From Clostridia bacterium (lineage in GTDB: Bacteria; Bacillota; Clostridia; Christensenellales; Borkfalkiaceae), in contig JAFVPE010000033.1 in the NCBI GenBank assembly GCA_017505465.1, positions 58,951 through 122,950 of the forward strand: a stretch of DNA of 64,000 bases. The letters run 5' to 3'. The notes under the pieces were generated by a model. The model was not told the origin of the DNA. It saw nothing but the letters and a program-made list of their open reading frames with translations, and did not search any database. The position numbers were made by a program, and so were the translations under genes. Shown here in pieces: positions 41,791 through 50,189 of the stretch (positions are counted from its first letter, which is position 1; each line of letters begins with the position of its first letter).

Positions 41791-42240
41791 GGCTTGTTCC
41801 TCCGCCTTTTTATTTTTCATTTTTTCTCTTGCAAGATAGCTTTCAAGAATGTACGAAGCCGCAATCGAATCGATGGTCTTTTTGCGGTCCTCACGCTTGA
41901 TGCCGCCCATAATTTGCGTTTCGCGCGCTTGCAACGTAGTAAAACGCTCGTCCTCCAAAACGATGGGCAAATCGGTTTTGGTGCGCAAGACTTCTATAAA
42001 CTCTTGCGTCTTGACCGTTTGAATGCTCTCCGTTCCGTCAAAATTGTAGGGAATGCCGCAAACGATCACGCCCACCCCCCTATCCTTTGCGATTTTTGCA
42101 ATCGCTTCGACGTCCGCCGTGTAGTTTTTCGTGCGTACGTACGTTTCGCAGGGCATTGCGTATTCGTTGAACGGATCGGAAATCGCCACGCCAATCCTTT
42201 TGCTGCCTATATCAAAGGCTATTGCTCTCTTGCCAATCAT
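41467..42240 (-). CDS. ruvX: RuvX/YqgF Holliday junction resolvase-like domain fused to DUF1292 (YrzB)
   Basis: 257 residues from ATG 42240. Residues 1-140 are a complete RuvX/YqgF RNase-H-like domain (AIAFDIGSKRIGVAISDP; VCGIPYNFDG; LEDERFTT; SIAASYIL). A Lys-rich linker (MKNKKAEEQA) joins it to a DUF1292 domain (about 151-257) that in Bacillus is the separate yrzB gene directly after yrrK. Internal ATG 41790 has a perfect GGAGG 8 nt upstream, so a free 107-aa DUF1292 protein could also be made. RuvX is linked to rRNA processing and junction resolution; DUF1292 is unknown. Confidence 0.9.
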   Translation of the reverse strand: MIGKRAIAFDIGSKRIGVAISDPFNEYAMPCETYVRTKNYTADVEAIAKIAKDRGVGVIVCGIPYNFDGTESIQTVKTQEFIEVLRTKTDLPIVLEDERFTTLQARETQIMGGIKREDRKKTIDSIAASYILESYLAREKMKNKKAEEQAMSEEIKDEIYDEEDHIFEVEADDGTVEKLYHIATIEYKKNMYCIFQKAEPESEEEEDEVIIFALQGEGDEAMLMPIEDPDLLDEVFAEFCHQYEDFEDSDEAMSLDM

Positions 42241-42246
42241 ACGTTT

Positions 42247-42275
42247 ATTATACCACAAAAAAGGCGTTCCGTCTA
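42247..42275 (-). promoter_or_regulatory. ruvX promoter, probably leaderless
   Basis: TAGACG, 17 bp, TATAAT on the minus strand; only 6 bp separate the -10 from the ruvX ATG, so the transcript should begin at or next to the start codon. There is no purine-rich site before that ATG. Confidence 0.55.
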
Positions 42276-42376
42276 TACATTTGAAAGATTTTTTTGATTT
42301 TTTCCGTATTTATTCCCGATTTTTTCACATAGTAAGAATAAGCCGCCCTTTATAGACGGCTGTGAGGAGGTATCTT

Positions 42377-42640
42377 ATGGAAAAATTCACAATCGGTTTG
42401 GTCATCGGTTGCGTAGGCGGCGCTCTCATCACCGCCAATAGCTATAAAATGCGTATGCTCGTACGTAAAACGCAAGAAGAAGTGCAAGCCAAGCTCGACC
42501 AAATGATGGATGAAAAAATCAAAGCGATGGAAGCCATGACGGAAGAAATGAAGGAAGAAACCGCAATGAAAATCCAAACCGTGAAACCGAAAACCGTCCG
42601 CAAAACGGCAAAGACGGAAAAAACAGAAAAACAGTCTTAA
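42377..42640 (+). CDS. Small membrane-anchored helical protein
   Basis: 87 residues from ATG 42377 behind GAGGAGG. One N-terminal membrane helix (FTIGLVIGCVGGALITA, residues 4-20), then a Lys/Glu/Met-rich helix that may form a coiled coil, and a Lys/Thr-rich tail. It has the look of YtxH-like proteins but lacks a clear match. It ends at a bidirectional terminator. Function unknown. Confidence 0.7.
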   Translation: MEKFTIGLVIGCVGGALITANSYKMRMLVRKTQEEVQAKLDQMMDEKIKAMEAMTEEMKEETAMKIQTVKPKTVRKTAKTEKTEKQS

Positions 42641-42647
42641 CGGAAAC

Positions 42648-42683
42648 GCTCGCCGCGCAATACCTTGCGCGGCGAGCTCCCTT
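42648..42683. terminator. Bidirectional terminator
   Basis: GCTCGCCGCGCAA/TTGCGCGGCGAGC stem with a 4 nt loop, between two convergent genes. Confidence 0.8.
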
Positions 42684-43316
42684 TTACTTGTTATCAAGTC
42701 TTTCTTTTAATGCGGCGTTTTCCGCGCGGAGACGTTCGTTTTCCGTCTTTAACGATTGCGCAAGGCGATCGTACAAGGCGTTGATTTCATTTTCCAAGCG
42801 ACGACGAAGAAAATCGCTGTCAGGCAAAGCCTTGCGTTCCTTGCGCTCCCCCTTTTGCAACACCCGCTCCGCTTCTTCCTTCAAGCCCAACGCCTTTGCG
42901 ATTTCCGCAATCCGTTCAGGCTGCTTTTTTAAAGTGTTGCGGTATTTGTTTTGTAAACGAAGCATCAACTTATTGTCCCCTTCGGACAGGTTGCAAATCG
43001 CCCGACGGACGGATACTCCTTTACTCTTTTCCATAAGGATACTGCGAAGCGCCGCGTCCGTTTCTTCTTCCGTAAATTCACGGATTTTCTCTACGGAAAG
43101 CGCCGAGCCGTCCAAAAGTCTTGTAATCCGCTCATCCGACTTTTCATTTTTCATCAATGAATAATAGTAATTGCGCACGCTTCCTTTTGCGCGTCCGTGC
43201 TTCATACCGTAGCTCTCGAAAAGATAAGTAAGCGTTTTCCCTCGGCTTTTCCCTTCCTTGATATAATCGACAAGGCTTTTCGCCTCTTCTTCCGTGTAAC
43301 CGTTGATTTTGTTCAT
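42684..43316 (-). CDS. Myb/SANT-like (RsfA-type) DNA-binding protein
   Basis: 210 residues. Residues 5-55 (YTEEEAKSLVDYI ... YGMKHGRAKGSVRNYYYSL) resemble the Myb-like domain of RsfA-type prespore regulators, with a basic SVRNYYYS recognition helix. A second helical unit follows (residues 78-140), then a leucine-zipper-like coiled coil (NALYDRLAQSLKTENERLRAENAALKERL, 182-208). Probable dimeric transcription regulator. Convergent with the small membrane protein; no operon partner. Sporulation link is only by family resemblance. Confidence 0.6.
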   Translation of the reverse strand: MNKINGYTEEEAKSLVDYIKEGKSRGKTLTYLFESYGMKHGRAKGSVRNYYYSLMKNEKSDERITRLLDGSALSVEKIREFTEEETDAALRSILMEKSKGVSVRRAICNLSEGDNKLMLRLQNKYRNTLKKQPERIAEIAKALGLKEEAERVLQKGERKERKALPDSDFLRRRLENEINALYDRLAQSLKTENERLRAENAALKERLDNK

Positions 43317-43407
43317 AATATGTCCTCCGAATTTGAACTTCGAAGAAATTATTTACTTATTTTTTCCTTTTTATACTTTTCTTTTGTGAAAAAGAATAAA
43401 ATGGAGT

Positions 43408-44310
43408 ATGAAAATTTATTTTTTAGCTTCTCAGCCCTGCGCCTTAAAAATAGGCGGTACTTTTTTCGGTATGGTAAACGATTTCGAACGGTTTGCCGAG
43501 TTTTCCTTAAAAGACAATCTTTTTGTGGAATTCATCCCCGAAAACGCCCTGCCCATATGCTTCTTTTTAAACGAGAGCATCCGTTTTTCGCCCCCCGCAA
43601 ACTGCGACGTTTACCTGCTCAAAGACGGTATCGCCATTTACGCGCGTGCGTTTACGCCTACCGACCTTGCCCTGCGTCCCATTGCGCAAAAGCGCTTTGA
43701 CGAGCTGCTTGTCACCGTCTTTCAACAAGGGTATCTACAACTATCCATACAAACGCCCGATCACTTTTTCAACGCAACCCTGCCCCCCTCGTTTTCCGTG
43801 TGCGAGATATTTTTACACGGCGGTTTAATCTTTTTAAAAAGTCCTTTACAGCTTACCGTATTTACCAAAACGGGCAAGCAACTCTTCTTGGAACGGGTGC
43901 TTTCTTGGTCAGCGGACGATAAGGAGCTCCGTGCCGTGCTCCCCCTTTCCGACGCACGCAATCGCGTGGCGGACTGCACTTGGGAGCTTTGCGAAACGGA
44001 GTGCAAATGCACCAATTTTATCCTTCGCCAATCCGCAGAAAATGTGGCAGAACCGCCCCCCGATCTACTCGCCTACGCCTTCTTTGAAAGCTTGCTAATT
44101 GGGGCGGATCCCACCGAATTTCTCTCAAACGAGTTAATACCTGACACGGATAAGATCTCTTCGTTTTTGGGCGATTTTGAGTCGGTAATACCAACGGATA
44201 CGCTCAACGTATGCGGACTTATCAAACGCAAAAGCGAAAATTTATTTGAAGTCGTTTATTACCGCACCGAAATACAAAACGGCAAGATTACGGACGTCAA
44301 AAGAATATAA
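43408..44310 (+). CDS. Conserved-looking hypothetical cytosolic protein
   Basis: 300 residues, no membrane helix or signal peptide. Beta-rich first half (MKIYFLASQPCALKIGGTFFG; DVYLLKDGIAIYARAF) and mixed second half, with a cysteine group CTWELCETECKCTNF near residue 190 that could bind metal. I do not recognise the family. A single-gene unit divergent from the Myb-like gene by 91 bp and ending at a strong terminator. Confidence 0.7.
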   Translation: MKIYFLASQPCALKIGGTFFGMVNDFERFAEFSLKDNLFVEFIPENALPICFFLNESIRFSPPANCDVYLLKDGIAIYARAFTPTDLALRPIAQKRFDELLVTVFQQGYLQLSIQTPDHFFNATLPPSFSVCEIFLHGGLIFLKSPLQLTVFTKTGKQLFLERVLSWSADDKELRAVLPLSDARNRVADCTWELCETECKCTNFILRQSAENVAEPPPDLLAYAFFESLLIGADPTEFLSNELIPDTDKISSFLGDFESVIPTDTLNVCGLIKRKSENLFEVVYYRTEIQNGKITDVKRI

Positions 44311-44347
44311 AAACGCCGCGCTTTTCAAGCGCGGCGTTCCTTTTTTG
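44309..44347 (+). terminator. Terminator after the 300-aa gene
   Basis: AACGCCGCGC-ttttcaa-GCGCGGCGTT followed by CCTTTTTT. Confidence 0.85.
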
Positions 44348-44351
44348 CTTA

Positions 44352-45221
44352 TTAATATTTGGTTACCTTTACCGATTTAATTACAATAGCGGTTTGGGGA
44401 ACTTTATAGGACACGGAAACGGTTTCATCGATCACGTTATCGTGTTCGCTAACGTTTACGCTTACCGATTTAACGAAGCTTTCGTCTTCGTCGCCGTAAT
44501 TCTTTTCCGCGTATTCCTTAATCGCTTCCTGCAAATCCTTCAAATCGTCCTTGCTATCCTTATCCAACATCGCAAAGGTTGCATACGCCTTGTTTACCGT
44601 ATTGGAGTTAGAAAGATTGATATAGAACATCGAGGTTGCGCAGTTGTATCTATATTCTCTGCCCGAAACAGCGCCGTCGTCGCTATCCGCACGAAGCGCA
44701 TATACTCTTGCCGACGTATCGAAGGTATGATAATACATCGAAAGCGAACCAAAGCTTTCCTTTACGGGATTGTTCTTTACTTGGAAATCGTTGTTTTGGA
44801 ATTCGCCGTAAAGGGTGTAGGTGGGTATCGTCTTTTCCCTATCCATCCATACGCTATGAGGATATTTCTTCGTCTTTTCCGCAAATGCGAAATAGTCCTT
44901 ATAAACAAGGCCATCGTCGTCATCTTCGTCGGTAGCCGCCGAATATGCGCCCGTATAAAGTTTGCTGTCTTCTACGTAATTATGCACGCAAAGCTCGTTA
45001 TAGTAGCCGTTTTCCGCAAGCCAAATGAAATGGTTGACCGTGTTGGGCGCAACCTTTCTATACAACTTATATTCAAGCTTATAGGTTTCACCAGCGAACT
45101 CTATTTTCATTTCCACTTCGGGGTGGTTGGTTTCGCAAGCAGTCATCGTACCCATACAAGCCACAACGCTCGTTACCGCCAATGCGCCGCACAAAATCTT
45201 TTTCATCGTCTTTTTAAACAT
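44352..45221 (-). CDS. Cyclophilin-like peptidyl-prolyl isomerase lipoprotein
   Basis: 289 residues from ATG 45221 (upstream GGAG). Signal peptide with lipobox ending at the cysteine in GTMTACETN (about residue 29). Residues 38-95 follow the cyclophilin pattern (KIEFAGETYKLEYKLYRK, APNTVNHFIWLAENGYYN). The middle has an Asp-rich loop (TDEDDDDG) and the cyclophilin active-site Arg/Phe motifs are not clear, so activity is uncertain. Predicted outside the membrane as a folding factor. Transcribed alone, convergent with the 300-aa gene. Confidence 0.72.
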   Translation of the reverse strand: MFKKTMKKILCGALAVTSVVACMGTMTACETNHPEVEMKIEFAGETYKLEYKLYRKVAPNTVNHFIWLAENGYYNELCVHNYVEDSKLYTGAYSAATDEDDDDGLVYKDYFAFAEKTKKYPHSVWMDREKTIPTYTLYGEFQNNDFQVKNNPVKESFGSLSMYYHTFDTSARVYALRADSDDGAVSGREYRYNCATSMFYINLSNSNTVNKAYATFAMLDKDSKDDLKDLQEAIKEYAEKNYGDEDESFVKSVSVNVSEHDNVIDETVSVSYKVPQTAIVIKSVKVTKY

Positions 45222-45343
45222 ACTTTTATCTCCGTATTTGCATACTCTTACGCATAATATTATAGATTTTATTTTGAAATTCGTCAAGTAGTTTTTAGAT
45301 ATTTTTTCCGTTTTTTACGCCTTTTACACAAAAGCTGCAGAAA

Positions 45344-45375
45344 AAACAAAAAACCGCCCTTTAAAAGAGCGGTTA
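45344..45375 (-). terminator. Terminator after the zinc-ribbon DUF4190-like gene
   Basis: ACCGCTCTTTTAAAGGGCGGT-type stem followed by TTTTTGTTTTTT on the minus strand. Confidence 0.7.
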
Positions 45376-45381
45376 TTTGCG

Positions 45382-46128
45382 TTAATATAATTGAGACCAA
45401 AAGCCATCGCCGATTGGATAGGTCGTTTCGCCAGAGTCGGGAATCCCCAACATCTCATACATCCAAGCCTCCCATTCGGCCATAACACCGGTAAGACTTA
45501 AAACGATTAATGTGACGTTTAATACGATTCCCAATACACCGACGACAATCGCCGCTATCGCAAAGCCCTTGCCTTTCCCTGTTTCCTTGGATTTCTTCAA
45601 GCCCACAATGCCGAGCACAAGCCCTGCGATACCCATCGCTACGCCCAAATATTCCCAAACGATCACGCTTGCCATCGACAAAATAAAGCCCACGACGGCA
45701 AATACGTTGATTTTATTTTTTTGACGGGGTTGCGCTTGCGGTTGAGGCGGCGCATAATAAGCTTGTTGCGCTTGCGGACGGGGCGGCACGTAGCCCGTTT
45801 GTTGGCTGCATACAGGGCAAAACGCCGAATCTGCGGGGATTTTACAGCCGCACATACGGCAAATCATGGAAGGCCCTTCTCCGTGCACGTCTTTTACGGG
45901 GACTCTCAACAAATCTTCATCTCTTATAAACGGATCATCGTCCTCCACTACCGTATTTTGAGCTCCTGCATCTTCAAGCAGTCCGTCATCTACTACGGGA
46001 GTATTTTCCGTTTCCGAAGGTGCTTCAACCTTCTCTTCCGCCTTCGTTTCTTCTTTTAAACGATATCCACAACGCACACAGAATACGTCTTCATCCATAA
46101 CTTCTTTGCCGCAATTCGGACAATACAT
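45382..46128 (-). CDS. Double zinc-ribbon membrane protein (DUF4190-like)
   Basis: 248 residues from ATG 46128 (GGAGG 8 nt upstream). An N-terminal zinc ribbon CPNCGKE...FCVRCGY (3-23), an acidic linker, a second ribbon CRMCGCKI...FCPVCSQ (about 91-111), a Pro/Gln-rich stretch and two membrane helices of DUF4190 type (about 145-205). The C-terminal 40 residues are exoplasmic. No enzymatic motif. Such proteins are common in Clostridia and of unknown role. Lies downstream of rplL where rpoB is usually found. Confidence 0.75.
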   Translation of the reverse strand: MYCPNCGKEVMDEDVFCVRCGYRLKEETKAEEKVEAPSETENTPVVDDGLLEDAGAQNTVVEDDDPFIRDEDLLRVPVKDVHGEGPSMICRMCGCKIPADSAFCPVCSQQTGYVPPRPQAQQAYYAPPQPQAQPRQKNKINVFAVVGFILSMASVIVWEYLGVAMGIAGLVLGIVGLKKSKETGKGKGFAIAAIVVGVLGIVLNVTLIVLSLTGVMAEWEAWMYEMLGIPDSGETTYPIGDGFWSQLY

Positions 46129-46203
46129 AGTTTGTGCCTCCAAAAAATTAGGTTACCGCATCATTATACTTCATTATATGAGATTTGTCAAGAGTGTATA
46201 ATA

Positions 46204-46250
46204 AAAAAACGGCTTATCCGTGTGGATAAACCGTTTTTATTCGTCAAAAA
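46204..46250 (-). terminator. Terminator after rplL
   Basis: AAAACGGTTTATCC/GGATAAGCCGTTTT stem with T tract on the minus strand, directly after rplL. Confidence 0.85.
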
Positions 46251-46251
46251 C

Positions 46252-46617
46252 TTATTTAAGTTCAGCGGTAGCGCCAGCTTCCTTAAGTTTTGCAACGAGC
46301 GCTTCAGCGTCAGCCTTGGGAGCGTTTTCTTTGATAACGCCCATAGCTTCAACTGCTTTCTTAGCATCAGCAAGACCAAGGCCGGTAGCTTCCTTAACAA
46401 CCTTGATAACTGCGATCTTGTTAGCGCCGATGTCCTTAAGAACAACGTCGAATTCCGTCTTTTCTTCTACTGCGGGAGCTGCTTCTGCTGCGCCTGCTGC
46501 GGGAGCTGCTGCAACTGCTGCGCTTACGCCAAATTCTGCTTCAAGTGCTTTAACGAGTTCGTTCAATTCAAGAACGGTCATAGCTTTTACTTCTTCAATG
46601 AGTTTCTGTACATCCAT
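46252..46617 (-). CDS. rplL: Ribosomal protein L7/L12
   Basis: 121 residues. N-terminal dimerisation domain ([20 protein letters not shown]), Ala-rich hinge (residues about 37-52) and the C-terminal factor-binding domain ([32 protein letters not shown]). 57 nt after rplJ. Followed by a terminator, not by rpoB. Confidence 0.97.
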   Translation of the reverse strand: MDVQKLIEEVKAMTVLELNELVKALEAEFGVSAAVAAAPAAGAAEAAPAVEEKTEFDVVLKDIGANKIAVIKVVKEATGLGLADAKKAVEAMGVIKENAPKADAEALVAKLKEAGATAELK

Positions 46618-46674
46618 GATTTTTTAATCCTCCGATTTTTAATAATGATTTTTTTAAGTGATGTTTAGTAGTAA

Positions 46675-47175
46675 TTAGTTGCTTTCTTTTGCTTTTGCAA
46701 TTTGATCCAAAACGCCAACGAACTTGGACAAAGAAGATTGGAAGCAGCCGAGCATCTTCGCGATGAGCACTTCTTTCGAAGGGATTGCGGAGAGAGCTTT
46801 AACGCCTTCCTTATCAAGATACTTCTGTTCTACGTATGCGCTCTTGGGAACAATTTTTTCTGCAAGGGCAGGGTTAGCTTTGGTTTCTTTCGCGAATACT
46901 GCCGCGCCGCTCGTTTCGTCAGAGCAGAAAACCGTAGCCGTGGTACCGTTGAGGTCTGCGTCGAAATCGGTGATACCGAGTTCGTTCAAAGCACGGCGAA
47001 CAAGCGTGTTCTTGTAAACCTTATATTCGCAGTTTACTTCCTTGAACTTTCTTCTAAGAGACGTTACTTCAAGAACGGTAAGTTTGTTATAATCTGCAAA
47101 TACGATGGACTTGCTTGCTTGTACCTTCGCTTTGATTTCTTCAACGATGAGTTGTTTAGATTCTACATTAGCCAT
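46675..47175 (-). CDS. rplJ: Ribosomal protein L10
   Basis: 166 residues; base of the L7/L12 stalk. SIVFADYNKLTVLEVTSLRR and KVYKNTLVRRALNE are conserved rRNA-binding parts, and the C-terminal helix that binds L12 dimers is present. Controlled by the L10 leader at 47207-47328. Confidence 0.96.
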   Translation of the reverse strand: MANVESKQLIVEEIKAKVQASKSIVFADYNKLTVLEVTSLRRKFKEVNCEYKVYKNTLVRRALNELGITDFDADLNGTTATVFCSDETSGAAVFAKETKANPALAEKIVPKSAYVEQKYLDKEGVKALSAIPSKEVLIAKMLGCFQSSLSKFVGVLDQIAKAKESN

Positions 47176-47206
47176 TAGTTACCTCCTTTAAGCGTTGCCG
47201 CCTGAC

Positions 47207-47328
47207 ATAAAAAAATACCTTATACCGCACGGCATAAGGACACTACAATTCTTACAAGTATTCCCTAACCTCGGCGAGCGGTTTCCCATCAAACCTTTCG
47301 GTGCTCACTTTCTGCGGTTGATTTTTAC
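47207..47328 (-). promoter_or_regulatory. L10 leader with attenuator upstream of rplJ-rplL
   Basis: Minus-strand RNA with the L10-leader signature: AACCGCAGA ... a GTGAGCACC arm ... CGCTCGCCGAGGTT, which closes the long stem, followed by terminator CCTTATGCC-gtg-c-GGTATAAGG and TATTTTTTT (47207-47243). Binding of L10 or L10-L12 to the leader should favour termination. Confidence 0.82.
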
Positions 47329-47334
47329 TATGTT

Positions 47335-47363
47335 ATTATAACATCTTCCCCAAAGGCAGTCAA
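47335..47363 (-). promoter_or_regulatory. rplJ-rplL promoter
   Basis: TTGACT, 17 bp, TATAAT on the minus strand immediately upstream of the L10 leader. Confidence 0.85.
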
Positions 47364-47432
47364 CTGTTTTTGACCGCCTTTGAAGAAATATTTTTGTTTT
47401 TATACTACCTTTTTATCAAAAGCGTATTTTGA

Positions 47433-48119
47433 TTAAAGCTTGGGAAGAACTTTAACGCCGGGGCCCATCGTGGAAGCAAGCGTTACGCTCTTAAGGTATT
47501 GACCTTTCGCTGCTGCGGGCTTCGCTTTGATGATAGCGTCCATAAGTGCGGTGTAGTTTTCAACAAGCTTTTCTTTGCCGAAGCTCTTCTTGCCGATGGG
47601 GCAGTGAATGATAGCCGTTTTGTCAAGTCTGTATTCAACTTTACCTGCTTTAACTTCAGCGATTGCTCTTTCAACGTCCATCGTAACCGTACCGGACTTA
47701 GGGTTAGGCATCAAGCCTTTGGGACCGAGTACACGACCGATACGACCTACCATACCCATCATGTCGGGGGTGGTGATCATTACGTCGAAATCGAACCAGC
47801 TTTCGTTTTGGATTTTTGCGATGAGTTCTTCTGCGCCTACGTAATCTGCGCCAGCTGCTGCAGCTGCGTCAGCCTTAGCACCCTTTGCGATAACGAGAAC
47901 TCTCTTCGTCTTACCGGTACCGTGGGGCAATACGAGTACGCCACGTACCTGTTGGTCAGCTTGACGGGGGTCAACACCCAAACGAACGTGCAATTCGATC
48001 GTTTCGTCAAACTTAGCTTTTGCGGTATCAAGCAAAACGGAAACTGCTTCGTTTGCTTCGTACTGCTTGGAGAGGTCAAATGCTTTTACGCTGTCTTGAT
48101 ATTTCTTACCGTGTTTCAT
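47433..48119 (-). CDS. rplA: Ribosomal protein L1
   Basis: 228 residues. [16 protein letters not shown]-terminus, [21 protein letters not shown] signature (here [18 protein letters not shown]). L1 stalk protein and translational repressor of rplK-rplA in other bacteria. 14 nt after rplK. Confidence 0.97.
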   Translation of the reverse strand: MKHGKKYQDSVKAFDLSKQYEANEAVSVLLDTAKAKFDETIELHVRLGVDPRQADQQVRGVLVLPHGTGKTKRVLVIAKGAKADAAAAAGADYVGAEELIAKIQNESWFDFDVMITTPDMMGMVGRIGRVLGPKGLMPNPKSGTVTMDVERAIAEVKAGKVEYRLDKTAIIHCPIGKKSFGKEKLVENYTALMDAIIKAKPAAAKGQYLKSVTLASTMGPGVKVLPKL

Positions 48120-48133
48120 TTTTCCACCTCCTA

Positions 48134-48559
48134 TTATTCTTCTACCGTAACGCCCATGGAGCGTGCGGTACCTGCAACCATGCTCATTGCGCTTTCAAGC
48201 GACGTGCAGTTCAAATCAGGCATCTTCGTCTTAGCGATTTCTTCTACCTGTGCTTTCGTCAACTTACCAACTTTTACGGAGTTGGGCTTCGCGCTTGCCG
48301 TATCCAAACCAAGAGCTTTCTTGATAAGAACGGGTGCGGGAGGGGTCTTCAAAATGAACGTGAAGGAACGGTCTTGATAGATCGTTACAACAACGGGGAT
48401 GATGAGACCGGGTTTGTCTGCCGTTTTTGCGTTGAATTCCTTCGTAAAGCCGGGCAAGTTGATACCGAAGGGACCAAGGGTGGAACCTACGGGAGGAGCC
48501 GGAGTAGCTTTACCAGCGGGAAGTTGCAATTTTACGACTGCTGTAATCTTCTTTGCCAT
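48134..48559 (-). CDS. rplK: Ribosomal protein L11
   Basis: 141 residues. Normal length and domains. The usually near-invariant segment PPVGPALGQ reads [13 protein letters not shown] here, which changes three residues beside the thiostrepton-binding proline cleft. C-terminal rRNA-binding domain ([27 protein letters not shown]) is standard. Confidence 0.96.
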   Translation of the reverse strand: MAKKITAVVKLQLPAGKATPAPPVGSTLGPFGINLPGFTKEFNAKTADKPGLIIPVVVTIYQDRSFTFILKTPPAPVLIKKALGLDTASAKPNSVKVGKLTKAQVEEIAKTKMPDLNCTSLESAMSMVAGTARSMGVTVEE

Positions 48560-48646
48560 AAAAATTTATCTCCTTTGTGGTTTTCGCAAGACGCCTTGAA
48601 AAGTATTTGACGTCTCTCCCACATAATTAACAGGTTTTAAGAGGTA

Positions 48647-49207
48647 TTATTCCTCTTCTTTGATTTCAGGGATTGCCCCATCCACCTTTTCGATCTGCAC
48701 GAATTCCACTTCTACGTCCGTTTCTCTGCCGAACATCGTTGTGGAAATCATAGCCTTTTGCGCGCTAGGCGTGATCGACTTAATCGTACCGAAGAAGCCC
48801 TTCAAAGGCCCGTCGATAATTTGTACGGAATCCCCTACCTTGAACTCGTTTTCGTCGATAAGACGTTCTTCGAGCTTCATCTTGCGGATTTCATCGGGCT
48901 TCATAGGAATAGGACGGCCTTGAGGACCGCAGAAACCCGTTACGCCACGCGTACTCGTAACGTAATACCAAATTTGGTTCGTATAAATCATCTTAATGAA
49001 AACGTAGCAAGGAAGAAGCTTTCTTTCTACTACTTTAAGCTTGCCGTTCTTTTCTTCAACGACCTGCTCCGTAGGGATTTTCAAATCGACGATATAGTCG
49101 CCAAGGTTATTATTTTCGATCAGCTTTTCCAAGCTGTCTTTAACCATCGCTTCATACCCGGAATAGGTATGCAGAATATACCATTTAGGTTCTTCGTTCA
49201 TCGGCAT
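48647..49207 (-). CDS. nusG: Transcription termination/antitermination factor NusG
   Basis: 186 residues. NGN domain (KWYILHTYSGYE at 8-19; GVTGFCGPQGRPIPM) and KOW motif (FKVGDSVQIIDGPLKGFFGTI). Binds RNA polymerase and links to ribosomes. ATG 49207 or two codons later; both have GGAGG in range. Between secE and rplK, the standard order. Confidence 0.96.
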   Translation of the reverse strand: MPMNEEPKWYILHTYSGYEAMVKDSLEKLIENNNLGDYIVDLKIPTEQVVEEKNGKLKVVERKLLPCYVFIKMIYTNQIWYYVTSTRGVTGFCGPQGRPIPMKPDEIRKMKLEERLIDENEFKVGDSVQIIDGPLKGFFGTIKSITPSAQKAMISTTMFGRETDVEVEFVQIEKVDGAIPEIKEEE

Positions 49208-49225
49208 ACTGTGCGTACCTCCGAA

Positions 49226-49480
49226 TTAAGCGCCAAGGCCAAAGAACGTGAATTTGCCCGTGGTCAATAAGCTCAAAATCCCCGTCAAGCCGCCTTCAAT
49301 CAAGGTTACGACTACAAGGAAAGCTGCGACGATAACGAGAACGACGCCCGTCGTCTTTAATACCGTCGTGAACTTGGGCCAAGATACTCTCTTAAGCTCA
49401 GAGAAGGTTTCTTTGATCTTTGCTCCTGCGCGACGAAACCAATTCGGTTTCTTGTTCTTTGTTTTAGTTGCGTTTGCCAT
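49226..49480 (-). CDS. secE: Preprotein translocase subunit SecE
   Basis: 84 residues: basic amphipathic helix (SELKRVSWPKFTTVLKTT) before a single membrane helix (VVLVIVAAFLVVVTLI), with a short C-terminal tail. Clamps SecY. 18 nt before nusG. Confidence 0.95.
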   Translation of the reverse strand: MANATKTKNKKPNWFRRAGAKIKETFSELKRVSWPKFTTVLKTTGVVLVIVAAFLVVVTLIEGGLTGILSLLTTGKFTFFGLGA

Positions 49481-49537
49481 GCTTTACCTCTTTATGCGCA
49501 TTGAAGGCTTGCGCCTTCAATGATGCGCGAAAATGGA

Positions 49538-49702
49538 TTATTTGGATTCTTTGTGTTCGGTATGCTTCTTGCAGAAAGGGCAGTACTTGGAAAGAACCAA
49601 TCTATCGGGATCGTTCTTTTTATTCTTAATACTGTCGTAGTTTCTATGCTTGCATTCCGTGCATTCAAACGTGATTTTCGCTCTAGCGGTTTTAACTGCC
49701 AT
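49538..49702 (-). CDS. rpmG: Ribosomal protein L33
   Basis: 54 residues from ATG 49702 with GGAG 8 nt upstream. CXXC-CXXC zinc-binding form ([16 protein letters not shown]), so this is the Zn-dependent L33 variant. Heads rpmG-secE-nusG-rplK-rplA. Confidence 0.95.
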   Translation of the reverse strand: MAVKTARAKITFECTECKHRNYDSIKNKKNDPDRLVLSKYCPFCKKHTEHKESK

Positions 49703-49752
49703 AATAAAAACTCCATACAAAAAATTACACCCCTCATTGGGTGCGTGAAATT

Positions 49753-49781
49753 AGTTTAACACACTTTTGAGGGGTTGTCAA
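49753..49781 (-). promoter_or_regulatory. rpmG-secE-nusG promoter
   Basis: TTGACA, 17 bp, TAAACT on the minus strand. Confidence 0.8.
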
Positions 49782-49839
49782 TCTTTTTTGAATGATTTTC
49801 AAACTTTTTTTATAAAATTATTTTTAAGCGCTTTTCTTT

Positions 49840-50007
49840 TTATTCTTCTTGAACGGAAATTAAAAATTTTTTACCTCCAGGCAAGCAAAATGCAAAACCA
49901 CCTTCCCTCTTTTCCGTAAATCCAATGATATTGTTTCTTAAAAATTCCACCAGCAAAGTAGTCATTTCTTCCGCCATAGCAGCGTTTTTTTCTTTTGTTT
50001 CATTCAT
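49840..50007 (-). CDS. Small 55-residue protein, partner of tandem XRE regulator
   Basis: A 55-codon frame beginning MNETKEKNAAMAEEM and ending FLISVQEE, with AAGG before the ATG. No recognised domain; predicted helix then short beta strands. Its promoter (TTGATT, 18 bp, TATAAT at 50063-50092) overlaps a 42 bp palindrome shared with the divergent XRE gene. That, the ribosome binding site and the matching layout of the other XRE modules argue it is a real gene. Confidence 0.55.
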   Translation of the reverse strand: MNETKEKNAAMAEEMTTLLVEFLRNNIIGFTEKREGGFAFCLPGGKKFLISVQEE

Positions 50008-50071
50008 AACCTTAAAATCCTTTTTTATTTTTTTAGATCGCGCGCTTGATCTTTACAGTAATATTATAAAA

Positions 50072-50113
50072 CTCAATCCGCTATAAAATCAAGTATTTTT
50101 ATAGCAAATTGAG
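50072..50113. promoter_or_regulatory. 42 bp palindromic operator
   Basis: CTCAAT-cc-GCTATAAAA ... TTTTATAGC-aa-ATTGAG, two nested inverted arms separated by about 7 bp, between the 55-aa gene and the tandem XRE gene. It covers the -35 of the 55-aa gene promoter. Likely binding site of the XRE protein. Confidence 0.65.
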
Positions 50114-50189
50114 GAAAATATATTGTAGAAAGTAGTCTATGTTTGTAGTTTTTTGTCGAAACTCTTTTGTTTTATGTTGAGAGGTATTT

